64,000 nt of DNA from Fomes fomentarius (GCA_022606135.1 JABYQN010000001.1:1550001-1614000), one strand, 5' to 3'. Shown: positions 23,440 to 36,286, numbered from the stretch's first letter. The notes: generated by a model from the sequence alone, not told the origin. Made by a program: numbers and translations.

Positions 23440-26400
23440 ATGTTGGCGGCAGCCTCCTCGTTCTTCGCGCGGACGAATATCTCCCAGAACTATAACATCG
23501 GGTCTGGTTCCTCCATAGGTGGAAGCAGGACAGCGTCACCAGCACCCGTAGGATCCAGCTCCGCATCTTTGCCTGCAGCTGCTCAGCCACCGCCATTCAA
23601 TGTTGGGCCATGGCGCGTCCAATCTGCGGTGCACAAGGTCACAAACAAGCGTGTGTCCGTATGGAGTGCGGATAAGAGGAGTGCAGAGATTGAGCGCATG
23701 GGACCCGCCTCGAAGGAAAGGACTTTGGAAGTGTTGAAGGCTGAGGTGCGTGCGTGGATTCTGTACGAGTTTATGCAGGATGTGACTGTGCGAGTCAGGC
23801 ATCCGCGCTCAGCCGGCTGCGGCATCCTTCGATCCTAGGTGAGTAGTGATACTGCCTTGCGCGTATGAAATGGTCTGACCAGAGCGTCGAAGAGATGGTT
23901 GAACCTCTCGAAGAGACTCGGAATGAAGTCATATTCGCGACTGAGCCCCTTCTCTCTGCTCTCCATCTCTCTATACCTGGCTCTGTCCAGTACACGCCTC
24001 TAGTCGAGCTTGACGAGGTTGAAGTACGTCCCCAGTGTTATACTTGGTCTATGGCAACGGCTCAGAGGACGTGCAACAGCTCCAGAAGGGTATCCTGCAG
24101 CTGTGCAAGGGCCTCTCTTTCCTGCACACATCCGCACGCCTGATTCATTCCAACATCAACCCGGAGAGTATCGTGATCAATAGTGCAGTACGTCCATCTA
24201 GCTCGTATGGCAGAAAACATACTTAGATTATCACTCAGGGTGACTGGAAGATTTCCGGACTTGGTCTCACAATACCCCTATCTCAGACTGATGGAGCACC
24301 TACACAATGGAAATACCCTACGTTCGAAGGACGCGCCTCGCCATTTACTCAGCGATCATTCGACTACATTGGTGAGTCGGACGATGTGTCTTTTCGCTGT
24401 TCCCCGCCCTGAACATGCATGGTGCAGCGCCTGAATACGCTCTGGACGAGGTACTTGACCCCGCCTCGGACATGTACTCTCTTGGCTGCTTGATCTACGC
24501 AGTCCACTGTAAAGGCAACCCACCGTTCAAAAATCACGGCAGCCTGTCTTCACTACGCGAGAACGCTGGCAAGCCCTTGCCTGGTATGGAACGACTGGAA
24601 CAGGACCTCAGAGGTGCGGTCCGTCTGTGGTGCAGATCTGTACAAGTCTGACTGCGCTATAGCGCTACTGAACTCTCTGGTCACACGACAACCAAAAAAT
24701 CGCCCTTCTCCGACTGACCTTCCATTACACCCATTCTTTTCGTCTCTGCCCGTCTCTACGTTGAACTTCCTCGACCGGTCGAATTTCGCTGCCAAGACCC
24801 GCGAAGAGAAGATCTCGTTCATGAAGGGGCTAACTAGCGTTCTAGACAGATTTTCAGAAGGACTTCGGACACGGAAAATACTCCCTTCGCTACTCGAAGA
24901 GGTGAGTGTGAATGCCTGACAGGTTTTGTAGGTACTCACGAATACTGGCGTGAACAATGCACAGATGAAAGACACACATCTACTACCATACATTCTACCC
25001 AACATCTTCGCTATCTCGCAGATTCTTTCGTCGAGTCAGTTCGCAGCACTTGTGTTGCCAAGTCTCAAACCGCTGTTCGCCATAAAGGAGCCCCCGCAGA
25101 ACATGTTGACACTACTGGATAACCTTCAGATGCTCCAGGACAAGACTGACAAACCCGTGTTTCGAGAACGTCAGTGCCGTATATGTGGATACGAACACCG
25201 TCTGATGATTCTCTGTAGACGTCCTTCCGCTCGTATATAACGCCTTGGAAAGTGAACACGCGATTGTACGTTAACCAATCTCCTCCCATATATCCCCTTC
25301 CTGACCTTTCCTAGGTTCAAGAACGGGCGCTGAAAGCTGTGCCCAACCTCTGCGAGACCATTGACTATGCAGAAGTACAGGGGGTATTGTTCCCCAGGGT
25401 TGCAGTACGTTCTCTCCACCGAGAACTACTTTGCAGCTCATTGACATATTGTGCAGCTTGTCTTCACGAAGACCCGCATATTGTCTGTCAAAGTTGCAAC
25501 ATTGGAGACATTTCTAGCTATGGTCAGAACCCTCGATCAGGTATGTTCCTTTCTCTGGATGCAGGGTGTCAATGCTGATAGAACCTGTCCAGTCAAGTCT
25601 GACACAGAAGCTGGTACCGTTGTTGTCCAAGATTCGGACCAAAGAACCTGCTGTCACAGTAAGTGGCGTACATTTGCGGGAGGTAATACAAGTTTATGAG
25701 GTCTCGGGCAGATGGCAACCCTCGCTGTCCAAGAGGCGATGGGAATGAAGGTAGACCGTGAGGCTGTTGCGACACTTGTTCTTCCACAACTTTGGGCGAT
25801 GTCCATGGGACCGCGTGAGCACCGTCCATGCTATCTCGTGAAGAGCATTTTCCCACTCTTACCATCTCAACAGTATTGACGGTAACACAATTCAAACGTT
25901 TCGTGGACGTTATCAAGAAGCTGGGTGACCGGGTGCAGAAGGAGCACGACCAGTATCTTCGTGACTCTCAGCGAACAGAAGACCGCTCTGCTGTGAATGG
26001 CCGCACGAGTTTATCCACTAATCCCACCGGAGCCGTGGATTTCGAGAGTCTCGTCGGCAACGGCCTCGCCTCGCCTCCCAAGACCGACGTATCAGCTGAT
26101 GCATCCAAGAGTTGGGAAGACGACGTGTGGGGAAGCATCTTCTCAAGCGGGACGTCGGTGAGTCCTACGCGTGTAGACAAATGCACCTTCGCGCTAATTC
26201 TGGCACAGGCTTCGCCCGTCCAAAGTCCTGCGCTGTCTCCGCCGATTCCTCCAATCGCACCGCAGACTCAGCGTACCATCTCTTTCGCCGCCCACCAGCA
26301 GACGCAGTCGCTTCCGTCATCGCCGAAGGTTTCAAGTGCGCTCAATCCCCATGCCGCACGATCGTCGCTCAGTCGTCCAGGGCCGGGGCTAGGGGCAACT

Positions 26401-26772
26401 CGGATCTCCTCAACTTCTTTCAACCCATCCGTGTTCTCTTCCTCGTCACCCGCCCCTGCACCGATGGCCCCACCAATAGCTCCCATGCAGCCGACGCTCT
26501 CCGCTTTCAATGCTGCTCCGCAAGCCCCGAGCTACAACACTGGACCAGCCCCAAACTACAACATCACGTTGCCGTCTGCACAACCAGTGCCGTCCATGCA
26601 GCCATTGCAGCCAACAACCTCGGCATCACCGCCACCTTTCTTCGCTTCACAGATGTCCATGGGCAGCGTGCTTGCGCCTTCGAAGCCGGCGCAGCCACAA
26701 TGGTCTGGCAGCTCAGGCGCGCCGAAGCAGCTGTCTAAAGATGAGTGGGGTGACTTCGATCCCCTAGCCTAA
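23440..26772 (+). CDS. SCYL2: SCY1-like pseudokinase, SCYL2 / Ppk32 type
   Basis: SCYL2-type proteins are catalytically weak kinases that act in clathrin-dependent traffic between Golgi, endosomes and plasma membrane. The N-terminal kinase-like domain includes WRVQSAVHKVTNKRVSVW, LSRLRHPSILEMVEPLEETR, ARLIHSNINPESIVIN, GDWKISGLGL and APEYALDEVLDPASDMYSLG. The catalytic HRD and DFG motifs are replaced (HSN; ISG), as expected in this family. HEAT-like repeats follow: LPYILPNIFAISQ, VLPLVYNALESEH and ALKAVPNLCETIDY. The C-terminus is Pro/Ser-rich and ends DEWGDFDPLA, a composition typical of clathrin/AP-binding tails. About 14 short introns occur; the one at roughly 24023-24080 removes sequence that would otherwise interrupt the kinase fold. 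The gene ends 69 bases before the stop of HRQ1 on the other strand. Confidence 0.9.
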
Positions 26773-26841
26773 ATTATAATCTAGATACTCTAGTCGTATA
26801 CACTACAAATCAATCGTCCTGGAAATTACACGAAGCGCATG

Positions 26842-29800
26842 TCACTGTGCTGACTCGACTTCCACGCCTTCAGCGACACGGACGCTCGTTGCTGCAACGA
26901 CCGTCTCGTGAACGTCACTGACAGCCCGGGGCTCTTGTTCTAACAGGTCAACGTCGATTGGTATGTTCAGTAGAGCTTTGAGAATGATGAGGGCTCCGAC
27001 TTTGGATGATACTACATTCCCTTCCTTGCAAGAGGGGCTACTGATACCTATTTCGAGAACCATCAAGCGAACACAGAAACACGTAGTATTAGCACTCACA
27101 TGCGGTGCACCCCTCTTCACAATCGCAACTCTCTACTCGCTCATGAGCGTCGTGCAGTAACTCGTTTACTGAGACACGTCAGCCAAGCCTTCAGCAAAGT
27201 GGTTTGAGTACTAGTAGAACACACGTACCATGGTCGAACGCTTTCACAGCCACGCCGCCTCCTTTACCAGACGGCTCGTAGAAGATGAGCCTAGCGGCGA
27301 TGCGTGAGTGATTTCTTGCATAACAAGACCTCTGCAACATACCTCGCCGGTCGCTTCCTCTGAGAAGCAGAGACCTTGTACTCTTTCTCAGGCACTTTGC
27401 ATTCCGTCCGAAGATCTGCGGCCAATGCGAAGCGGTTCAGAATTGCGTGCTGTGCGGCGTGTATCGCTTCTGCTGCATTCATGCCCGTGTCACGCAGAAG
27501 TTCGAGCATCGGCTTCGGCACGTCCAACCACACTCCGGTGGTTTCTCGCTGCCATGGTGGAGTATCCAAGTCAACAGCGTCGATGATTGCCTTATTCCTG
27601 TGGTGTGTCTCTGAACTTCATGATGCGTTGAATTGGGCTATCAAGTGGAATTACCTGAGCTTGAAGTATCCTGATCACGAATACATGAGTATGTTTTTTG
27701 CACTCTCCATATGAAGGAGAGGAATGGGATGCCTACCATAAACTAGAGTGAACAATTCGACACCTTTATTTCGAAGCTCAGAACAATGATGTACCCTATC
27801 AATGTGAGAGAGACGTACGGCCAAAGAATGCTCGATGAGGGGAGCCCTTGATTTCTCTGATACGATATGTTTGTAGTGCGTTAACGTTCGTGAAATCCCT
27901 GTGCACTCGATGTCAACACTACTACATCACGAAGGACGAGGTGAGCTTGCAAGTACCTTGGCTCGGTAATCCAATTCACGTCTGACCGTACCAACTTCGC
28001 CATCTTGGAGTCATGGCTCACTTCCTGTACCTGTGATTCGGTAAGCAAGGCCATAGTGTGAATCCAACAGACGGAAATGGACTGACTAAGAAGGTTAGGC
28101 CTTGGTGAATGAACTAAATGATGCACAGGTGCACAAGTGTGAGAAGCGTCACGGATACGGTTAAGGCTGATTCAGGCGCACCACTGCTCCTTCGTAGATC
28201 TCGAATAGCGCACGAGAAAGCTCGATCTCCTCCAAAATGTGAGCACTACCTCCCGGTTTGCCAATCTTGGTGACATCCACAACACTGTACTTCTCTTCCT
28301 CGATACCTCGGATAGAGACGTGCTTGGACGGATATGGCAAGTATCGCGGGTGCGTATGGTACCTATGTAGAGGTACACGATTGACAAATTCTATTAAACT
28401 TCAGTGGCAGTGAAGACGCACCAGCCTTCCCTGTCTTTCTCGAGCTTCGTTTCGCAGATCTCCTTCATGCTTGGACCAAAGTACGTCTCATCTTCGCTCG
28501 TCAGCGGCATTTCGTGGGCAGCGCATTGCAGGTGAGCTTCCAAGATCACTTTGCTCTCAAGGTCGATCATGAGATCGTTCGTAGAGCGATCGAACAACTC
28601 TTCGGGATGGTTGATGTAATGCTGATCAATGGGCAATGCGTCTGCCACGAAGACTGCAAGGGCATCCCGTGCGCGGCGTCCCGCACGCCCTGACTGCTGT
28701 CGCTGTAGTAGGGCTCAGCGTGAGCACCCTCATGTCATCCGAAACACCCACGAAGCTCGCAAGGCCGCCCATAGGGAAGCCGAGCATGATTACGGCGTCG
28801 AGCACCCCGATATCTACGCCAAGCTCCAGAGCATTGGTAGCTACTATGCCGAGTAAATTTCCCGAGAACGCCTCGCGTTCGATCCGCCGTCGATCCTGGT
28901 TTAATCAATTGTGGTTCAGAAGCCTTTAAGGTTGTACTCCCGCACTCCGCTCGAACGTACCTCCTGAGAATATCCCCCGCGGTACGACATGACTCGCTCT
29001 AATATGTCTATGCGGCCGTCGGCAGACAGTTCTTGCCTGAGCGTCTTCATTGCCTGCAGCTTCGGATGAATATCCGAATATACAGAGCACGAAATTGACA
29101 ATACCAATTCGCATGATTTTCTGATCTAATTTCCCGATCAGTCAGGAAATCTGAGCGGAGATAACCACCGGACGAATACCTTGCAGAATAGGATGACGCG
29201 CACTCCCCTGACCATGAGAAAGCGCATAAGTCTTGTGGCCTCGGTCATGGAATGCAGCCTGCCAAGTGAAGGGTCCATAAGGTCCTTGAGGGGGGATTCC
29301 ACACTAAGAAGTCCTTGCGCCCAGAAGGCGCGCCATCTTCGGTAATCTCTTCTATATCCTAGAAGCATCGCATTCAGAGCATGAGAACACTGTTGAAAGG
29401 TATGCCTAATCGACGGACCTCTATCCCGAAGATGTTGTTCATATGTTGTTTAGGCTTGGATATCGTTGCGCTGCAGGAGACAAATCGGGCACGGCGATCT
29501 GGAGTAACTCCATTGAGGACAAGGGCATCCTCACAGTCAGGAGAACGGACACTCATTTGTGACTTACTTCCCACTGCGGCGCAGACTCTCCGCAACCTCC
29601 TCACAATCTGGGCGACATGACTGCGCTCTGGATATGAGTAAGCGGTGCTTGGAGACAGACAATTCCTGACCTGCCAAATATACCGAAGTAATAGTGCAGC
29701 TCATCGACGGCGACTAGTTTCAGGTTCTTGAGAAACCTGATATGGATGGAAGTCAGATATTCCAGACCGAGAAGCGTAAGTGGATACCTTCGCCATGTAT

Positions 29801-31752
29801 CCTCGTGTGGCAAGATGGACGCATGTATCATGTCCTGAACATCAACATACATACCGGTACATGTGGACCTGCAACAGACTACTCACGAAATTGGTAAAGA
29901 TGACGGAGGCCGATTCTCGGATACCTTATTCCCGCTAGCATGAGCAACAATCGGGACGCGGCTACTATGAATAGCCGCCGTTGTTCACAACGCACCGGCG
30001 CGGAGTTCTTGGGGTGTATCCCCATCATAGGTCGCCACCTTCACATGCTCAAGTCCTGGACACGAGTAGAGCAATTGTTCCAGAGCGGCCCGTTGATCTT
30101 GTGCCAATGCCTGCCTGGCAGTGAGACGACATGCTCCTGTTAGTCTTGGCACGTATAGCTTACCTTGGTAGGATAGACGAAGATCGCCGTGGACTGCGGG
30201 TCGGTTTCTAGAAACTGCAATAATGGTACCTAGATAGAGCCGTGGCCGTGAGTATACTACAGTCAATGTAGGATCAGAATTGATTACTTGGTATATGATA
30301 CTCTTCCCCGACGCGGTACTCGTTGATACAATCACGTTCTTCCGCTCCGAAAGTGCACTAATAGCTGCGACTTGATGTGTATACAATAATTTGATCTTCC
30401 TTGAGTCTCGCAATGCTAGTGAGATTGCGTCGGACAGGGGTGGATCCAGCTCAGCTTTAGAAGAGGTAAACACCGACACTGAGAACACAACACAAGGCTG
30501 GCGTACCAGATTGACCGTCTCTGGCTTCGAACACGTGCTTGTATGCTATCTGTTCCTTGTACCAGTCCATTTTCTCTATCTCGCCTACGATCGCTTCAAT
30601 TGAAGGTCTGTTCCCAGGCTCAGGCACCTCGCGATTTTTTGCTTTCTCATTTTCTTCAGTCGCGCCAAAATCCGAGTGCTTGGATCCAGGATGAACCGGA
30701 ATATGTTCCCGAGCAGCAGCTTCCAATAACGCGACTGGATCCTCTCCTTCCGGGGTAGCCTTCAGGAGTCTTGCGAACGAGCCTCAGTACATACTCAAGC
30801 GCTTCAGGAGGCTGATTGTACATACTCATTGACAGCTTCCACGAAGCGATCGTTGCGCCGCTCAACGAGTTTCTTCGTCGCTGCCGGGGTCAGAGCGGGG
30901 GGAAGCGCGTAAGCAAAACCGGTGTCAGAAGTCTTCTTCCCTCGCGAATTATCGATAAAATCCAAAACGAGGACATGCTCATCTTCATCGACGTCGTTCA
31001 CGCGCGAACTCGACGCTGCGGGCGCAGGCGCACCTGCGGCCCGGAAGGCCGAAAAATCCGGCGAGCGTTCTCTCCGTGTGCTACCAGATTGCTGGTCTCC
31101 GTGTATGCGCAATTCAATTCGCGGCGTGTATGCGAACTTCACCATCTCAGGAAGCAGCGCCCTGAGGAGGTCAGTTAGGATTGTGCGGATAAGCCAAAGT
31201 CAGCTCGACGCACTTCAACTCGGCAACTTTCGAGAGCTCCAAAGGTCTGGATCGGAGTATGAATAACACGTAAGGACCAAGAGCGTCTTTGAGGGTGCAG
31301 ACGTACTTGTGCAACAAGGCTTCTACGGAGGTCCGTACCACTGGGAATGTGATGGCAAGGTTCTTTCGTGAAGAGCAAAAGGCGAGGACCGTATTCAATG
31401 CCTATACGTATAGATGGTATAGTCTGGTTCCGTGAAGAATACATATGAAGTGCCTACCCTGAACACCTGCGGATGATGTACGTTGACTTCGTTGGATGTG
31501 TGAGATAGCTATGTTTCCGCGATGATTACCCACCTTGTACAGCTGCTCAAGCAGGATGTCAGTTACACGTTACACCCCTGAGTCCACCACCTATGCAGAA
31601 CACACAGAGTTGTAGTATTCTGGCCAGACAGGGGCATCTTGCATAACTGTCTTCTTCGATTTGCTCTGTTTGCCAATCGCGCGAGATATCTTAGTGGAGG
31701 GGCCGCTAGTATCGTCAGAGGACGTCTTCCGCTTCCTGGTAGTGGTTGACAT
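26842..31752 (-). CDS. HRQ1: RecQ4-like ATP-dependent DNA helicase Hrq1
   Basis: Hrq1 is the fungal RecQ4 relative, a 3'-5' helicase acting in interstrand-crosslink repair and telomere maintenance. The start MSTTTRKRKTSSDD is at 31752. A basic, poorly conserved N-terminal region runs to about 30450. The helicase core follows: LYTHQVAAISAL, VSTSTASGKSIIYQ (Walker A), TKALAQDQRAALEQLL, NFDMIHASILPHE, LVAVDELHYYFGIFG (DELH box), FVSCSATISKP, NALELGVDIG and RQQSGRAGRRARD (motif VI). A C-terminal DUF1998-type region with paired Cys occurs from about 27600 (DTPPWQRETTGVWLDVP, CFCVRCGH). The stop is at 26844-26842. The many introns make the model complex; exon borders between 27600 and 28200 are the least certain. 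It faces SCYL2 tail to tail and is divergent from the small gene at 32048. Confidence 0.9.
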
Positions 31753-32047
31753 ATTGGAGAAGTACTCGCAGAAAGCGTAAATGTGTCCACAGGGCGAACG
31801 AGTGAGAAATATACAGGACTCGAGGATGATTGGCCTGTACCACGATGTGGTCGTGTCCAAGGCTAGAAGCGCCAACTTGTGAGTCGCGGTCGCGTCTCGC
31901 GCCAAGTCACGAGAACAGTGACGGCGTGATCATCAAGCTCAACGCTCACTTAAACCTACTCAGACTGTGTCTGTTACTGCTGTCCTCTTCCCTCCTGCGC
32001 CAGCACCGCGCTAACGCACCCTCTGAGCAGCTGCACGAGCTGACAAA
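31753..32047. promoter_or_regulatory. Divergent promoter region (HRQ1 / small ORF)
   Basis: The 295-bp gap lies between two genes transcribed apart. It is inferred to hold both promoters; no clear TATA element was seen. Confidence 0.4.
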
Positions 32048-32305
32048 ATGCGACCCACCCTGGCCCGCCTCGTACGTGTTCTTCCACGCTCGCAAGTCGA
32101 CCCAGCACTCCGTCCAGTCCCACCTCCTGTCCGCTCCGACGCTCCTCGAGTGTCTCTCATCGAGATACTTAAAAAGCGCAAGGAGAATGCTGGCGTAGAC
32201 TATCCGCCAAATATCAGGATAGAGGCGTTGGAGGCGAAGACTGCGCTTCGCGGCCTGCCCAGGGAGGCACGGAAATCGTTGGCGAACATGCTGAAGGAGC
32301 ACTGA
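32048..32305 (+). CDS. Small basic protein of 85 residues, possibly mitochondrial
   Basis: I do not recognise this family. The frame runs without introns from ATG to TGA. The first 30 residues (MRPTLARLVRVLPRSQVDP...) are rich in Arg, Leu and Pro and lack acidic residues apart from one Asp, as in a mitochondrial targeting sequence. The rest is helical and charged: SLIEILKKRKENAGVDYPP, IEALEAKTALRGLP and KSLANMLKEH. A GT-AG interval just after the stop (32310-32369) may be an intron in the 3' untranslated region, or a sign that the real C-terminus differs. The divergent position relative to HRQ1 supports a real gene. It could be a small mitochondrial ribosomal or assembly factor, but nothing in the sequence decides this. 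Confidence 0.5.
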   Translation: MRPTLARLVRVLPRSQVDPALRPVPPPVRSDAPRVSLIEILKKRKENAGVDYPPNIRIEALEAKTALRGLPREARKSLANMLKEH

Positions 32306-32394
32306 GACGGGCGTTCTACGGTATGTGGCACTCAATCATGTACCGTTATCTGTCTTGATGTCCATATAGGCCGCATATATCGCATTTGCTGGTC

Positions 32395-33763
32395 TCATAT
32401 GACCGATGAAACCCTGCCTCCATACGCAGCTCTGGGGCCGCGAAGCAGAGTATCGTCATCTACAATGCACTGTACTAATAGCCACCCTAAAATCCCAACA
32501 ATACTACTCTTGCGCCCGCTCGCGACCCCCCTAAACGTCCTCTCAAATAGCTCATTGAACCACCGCTTTGACTGTATTATCAATCCAGGTCCCGACCCTT
32601 CACGAATCACGAAATCGGCCCATGGCATATGTTTCTTGATGATATAGCTGTTCTCAGGATCGACAAGATGGTCAGTGTCTCCCGTAACGACTTAGAAATT
32701 TGGGAATCGTCGAAGAAATCATCCTCAAGCGTTCGGGTGAAACATGGTGTGTCATGTCATGCCGGCTGCCATGCCCGGGAGAAAGCTGTGTTGGCCGTGT
32801 CACCGATACGCGTCTCTTATATGCCTATGAAGAATCACATGTGCACAGGAGGACCCACCTCTGTCTCTATTACTTCTCTATTTGTTCATTCGCATCGAGC
32901 CATTCCGGCGGGAACAACATCTCCGAATCTTCTTCTCAGGCTCTCGAATCATCATCATCATCGTTGTAAGATTCTTCAGCCCTACGTACTGGTAGGATGT
33001 TGTGCGAACGTTTCGTGACCTCAAAGATAAGAGACGCCAGAGGCAGTTCTACCATACGTCATCTACCGGGCTTGGTTACAATCAGGGACAATGATGCCAT
33101 GCGTTCGGTAATCTTCGTTCGAGTTCTCAACACATACTTGAAAGTTGAAACATATGCCTGATGTACTGCGGAGAATACCTCACGTACCTTGGGCAATCAT
33201 ACCTCCGGAAGAGACACTGACGACGTGAACTTGGCGCTTCTACTTCCAATTTAGACAATCCAGCAGAGTACCAACATCGTCCGCCATCCCACTCGTACTG
33301 ATGAAAGAGGAATCCACATCATCGTGAAGGCAAGAGCCGGCTTGAGACGTACGTGTATAGCCCTCGAGGCGGCCCGCTACGGTTCCCCATGCCTCTATTG
33401 TCGACAGAGTATTCCGATTTGCGCCCGAAATGCTCCACTTGAGGCAACGGTGCGGCTGCACTAGAGTTAAGGCTGTAATACATCTCCTTCGTCTTAGCCA
33501 GAGCTCCGGAAGACAGACAGAATAGCGCATTCCATGATGAACACCTTCTCCGGACCCGACCCATCTACCTCAAAATAGAGCGAGTGACTCTCGAAAGGTC
33601 CACCTTGGTTGTCAATGTGTGTGACGGGGCAGAGGCCCTTACGATTACAGGTTGCTGTGTCGAAGCTTAAGATGGTGGGTAGGGATTTGAACTCTCCCGA
33701 AGAGGAGGCGGGCATAACCATAACTTCCCTGGTCATGGTGTCCAGGTCAAACTGCAGCCACAA
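32395..33763 (-). pseudogene. Alpha/beta-hydrolase pseudogene
   Basis: Pieces of one alpha/beta-hydrolase lie in order on the minus strand but in different frames. SLYFEVDGSGPEKVFIM is at about 33590-33540. QVEHFGRKSEYS and DNRGMGNRSGP follow at about 33450-33385, then SGMADDVGTLLDCLNW near 33290. A VSSGG nucleophile elbow lies at about 33205. MLFPPEWLDANEQ is at about 32920, THHVSPERLRMISSTIPK near 32745, VVTGDTDHLVDPE (acid loop) near 32680, and MPWADFVIREGSGPGLIIQSKRWFNELFERTF near 32620-32540. An in-frame TAG at 33242-33240 lies just before the nucleophile strand. Frameshifts break the chain near 32930 and 32690, and the first Gly of the GxSxG elbow and the catalytic-His neighbourhood are altered. 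The gene cannot make a working enzyme. Confidence 0.85.
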
Positions 33764-35244
33764 GAAAGAGCAGTGAGAGTATATGGAGAGTCCAAGTTAC
33801 AAAAAAAGAGTGATATTGCCAAGTGGTGTGCCAGCTCTCAGACCGAAGCCGGCCTGTGATCACGAGCCTTAGCCAATGGCAATAAGCTTGCACCGCGGGC
33901 GTCCGAACGTTCGAACTTCAAACGTTCAACGTCTAACTCTTGAACTGATTCATCCGCGTCGAATCATTACGTTTACGTGACCCAGCACTCAATAGGCCAG
34001 CGGACATATATGCTGGAGTCAGATAGATTGATGTCTGTAGTAAATGGTCCAGAAGTCAGTGGCGCCGCCATGAACTGACAATTGCCAAAGGTACTACCAT
34101 CCCTCATACCGCGCATATGATAGGGCTCCCAGCCCAGTGTCTCTATGCCTGGTACGTGCGCTTGGTCTGATTCATAGCACAGCCGCGCTCTTAGGCGGTG
34201 GCAATAAGGAACTGTGCGCTCCATGGTGTGGACCGCCAGGGGCACCAGTAAGCCCACCATGCAGTGGCGGCGTTAGTCGTCGATTCGAATGAACGTTGAA
34301 TGCAGATTGACTCCATGGATGCCCTTACGAGGGGTTTCTGTCTGATGATGACACTGACTACAGTGTTAGACACGCTTTAGGTTGACGTTGAATGGCCAAG
34401 TTCGAGCTTCAAGCTGAAGTTCCCACTGTGACACCGGGCCTGGCGCCAATGAACCTCCGCGTGACACTTATCCGGATGTGCGCTCAAATGGTCTTCGTTG
34501 CCACAACCAGTGAACACAGCCTGCTCTACAACGCCGCGAGGGGATTATGAGCATGAGCACCGGTTGCGTTTCTTTGCGAAACCGTGATGAATGCATTGCA
34601 TCCGTCGATGGCTTAGGCTGGAGAATCAGTGGCTGTTGACGTGGCCCCTTCAAGTGCGGTTCTCTACTTGGGTTCCCCCCATCCATCTGCCTAGGATGGT
34701 CGGTGATGTGCGTCCTACACGCTTGGAGATGGTATGTGGGCCTAGGAGCACCGTAATGCGATACAACGAGCGTTCCCGCTGAAGCTATATGGTGCCCCTT
34801 CCTTAGCATATCCTCTTCAGCCTGCCCATCGCCAGCGGCTGACATTCCATCTCGTGCAATCATAGTGTCACCAAGTCATGGTGAGCCTCTCGCAGCGACT
34901 GCTTCATATAGTATTGAACGAGTTGGTGGCTTGACTTGACATCTCCACAGAAAACCCTCCGACTTGGATGTTAACAGTCCATCACTGTAGCATTTGCGAG
35001 CTTAGAGTGAACGGTGCTAGTCTCTAGTAGCTTGGCGAGCTCTCAGTAAGTCTCTCTGACTATAATCGACGACTTCTTGGCTTATCATTCAAGAGTTCAC
35101 CACGATGACTAATTGTCGCTCAACAGGGTCCGAATTGGATTGCAGATAGAAATAGCGTCACAATGCCTACGGTAGTAACTGGTGCGTGTCGCAGGGTACA
35201 ACAAGGCGCGAAGCTCCAAGGCACGAAGCTCCAAACCACTGCGG
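33764..35244. other. Gene-poor stretch, no recognisable gene
   Basis: Open frames on the minus strand at 33973-34260 and 34468-34863 have no family similarity and no convincing splice partners. A short near-repeat of AAGCTCC with flanking bases lies at 35210-35234, just after gene A. Confidence 0.4.
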
Positions 35245-36196
35245 TCACTCTCGCAGATTCCAGTGTGGGACCTTGAACTCCGGAACCCAGGATCCTGACG
35301 AGGCTCTAGTGAGTCTGCATAGCAATAGGTCCTTCATCTCCAGTACAATCCCATCATGCATCAGAGGTTTGTGAGCCTCGGTCGTCATCTCCTGCAGATG
35401 GTGTGTTAATCGAGATCTGGTCAGCAGAAGCTATGGGGTGACGCACCATGAACTTCCGCATCTCTGCAGCAATCTTATGGCCTAGGGAGATCAACAGGAT
35501 AGGTTCACCCGTGCTTGTTGACCTGCGGGACATGATTTGCCTAGTGTATGGCACGCAGCCCGGGAACTAGTATGCCCATGGTTGGTCAGACTGCATTGAT
35601 GACGGTGGGAAAGATGTGTCCATACCTCGATCCTGATGGAGATCTTTGCAGCAACATCATTCGGCAATCCTGCCCTGTCTCCGTCCACAAGATCAGGCAT
35701 GCTGCGCTTCCCCAAGAGTTCCGCTAGCAATACTCCTTCCGACCCTGGACGCTTGAAGTAGACGACATTCTGATGCTCCGCATGGTTGCCTCTTCCACGC
35801 TCATATGGCATGCATAGAAGGGGCACCCAAGACAGACTGGCATTCTGAGAGATTTATGGTAAGCAGAGGTTTTGTGTACCTTGTACATGACACTCACTGG
35901 TGCTGGAGGCCTAGTAGCCACTGCTTCGAGGTTGGTTGTCACTGCCCCTTGCAAGCTCGAGTCTTGACTGATTTGTTGGGGATCAGTATGAAGAACCGGG
36001 GGATGGCCCTGACTGTGCCAATATGCATCGTTGTGCCTGTTTTGGTTGCGCAGAAGGTCGTCGGAGTCATACCCTCCTTCGTGCACCCTAGCACGCATCT
36101 GTTACCGTGGTATATCAGCAATCTCACTGGGGCTCTAACAGTGGGGGGTTACTGATCAAGACCTAGGGCTGCAAGACTACTGACCTGAGGATCCAT
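35245..36196 (-). CDS. Paralogue A of an unassigned three-member gene family
   Basis: I do not recognise the domain. Five exons give 232 residues: a 12-nt first exon (MDPQ, 36196-36185), then 67, 73, 40 and 48 codons, with all introns in phase 0. The middle exon ends LPNDVAAKISIRIE. The next begins FPGCVPYTRQIMSRRSTS and contains LGHKIAAEMRKFM. The last contains MKDLLLCRLTRASSGSWVPEF. These three blocks align with paralogues B (38178-38799) and C (41175-41973) at identical splice positions. Exon 2 has DLLRNQNRHNDAYWHSQG, matched by LAQFQRENEEYWRQHG in C. No signal peptide, membrane segment or catalytic motif is visible. A TATA box lies about 85 bases upstream. Conserved splicing and open frames suggest a functional gene. 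Confidence 0.65.
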
Positions 36197-36274
36197 TATC
36201 TGTGAGAAACTGCAAATTTGCGAAGGTCGAACTGAGGTGTGTTGTCTGTTCTGTTCTCCTCCATACAGCAGTCT

Positions 36275-36286
36275 TTATATATAGAC
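36275..36286 (-). promoter_or_regulatory. TATA box upstream of paralogue A
   Basis: On the minus strand the sequence reads TCTATATATAAAG, about 85 bases before the ATG of paralogue A. Confidence 0.55.

Noticed and set aside
24023..24034. A 12-nt GTACGT...CAG interval in SCYL2 as an intron
   Set aside because: It is too short; the longer intron to about 24080 joins VELDEVE to LQKGILQLCKG as the kinase fold needs.
33973..34260. Minus-strand 95-codon frame, possible gene or fourth paralogue
   Set aside because: None of the shared family blocks or splice sites of A, B and C are present.
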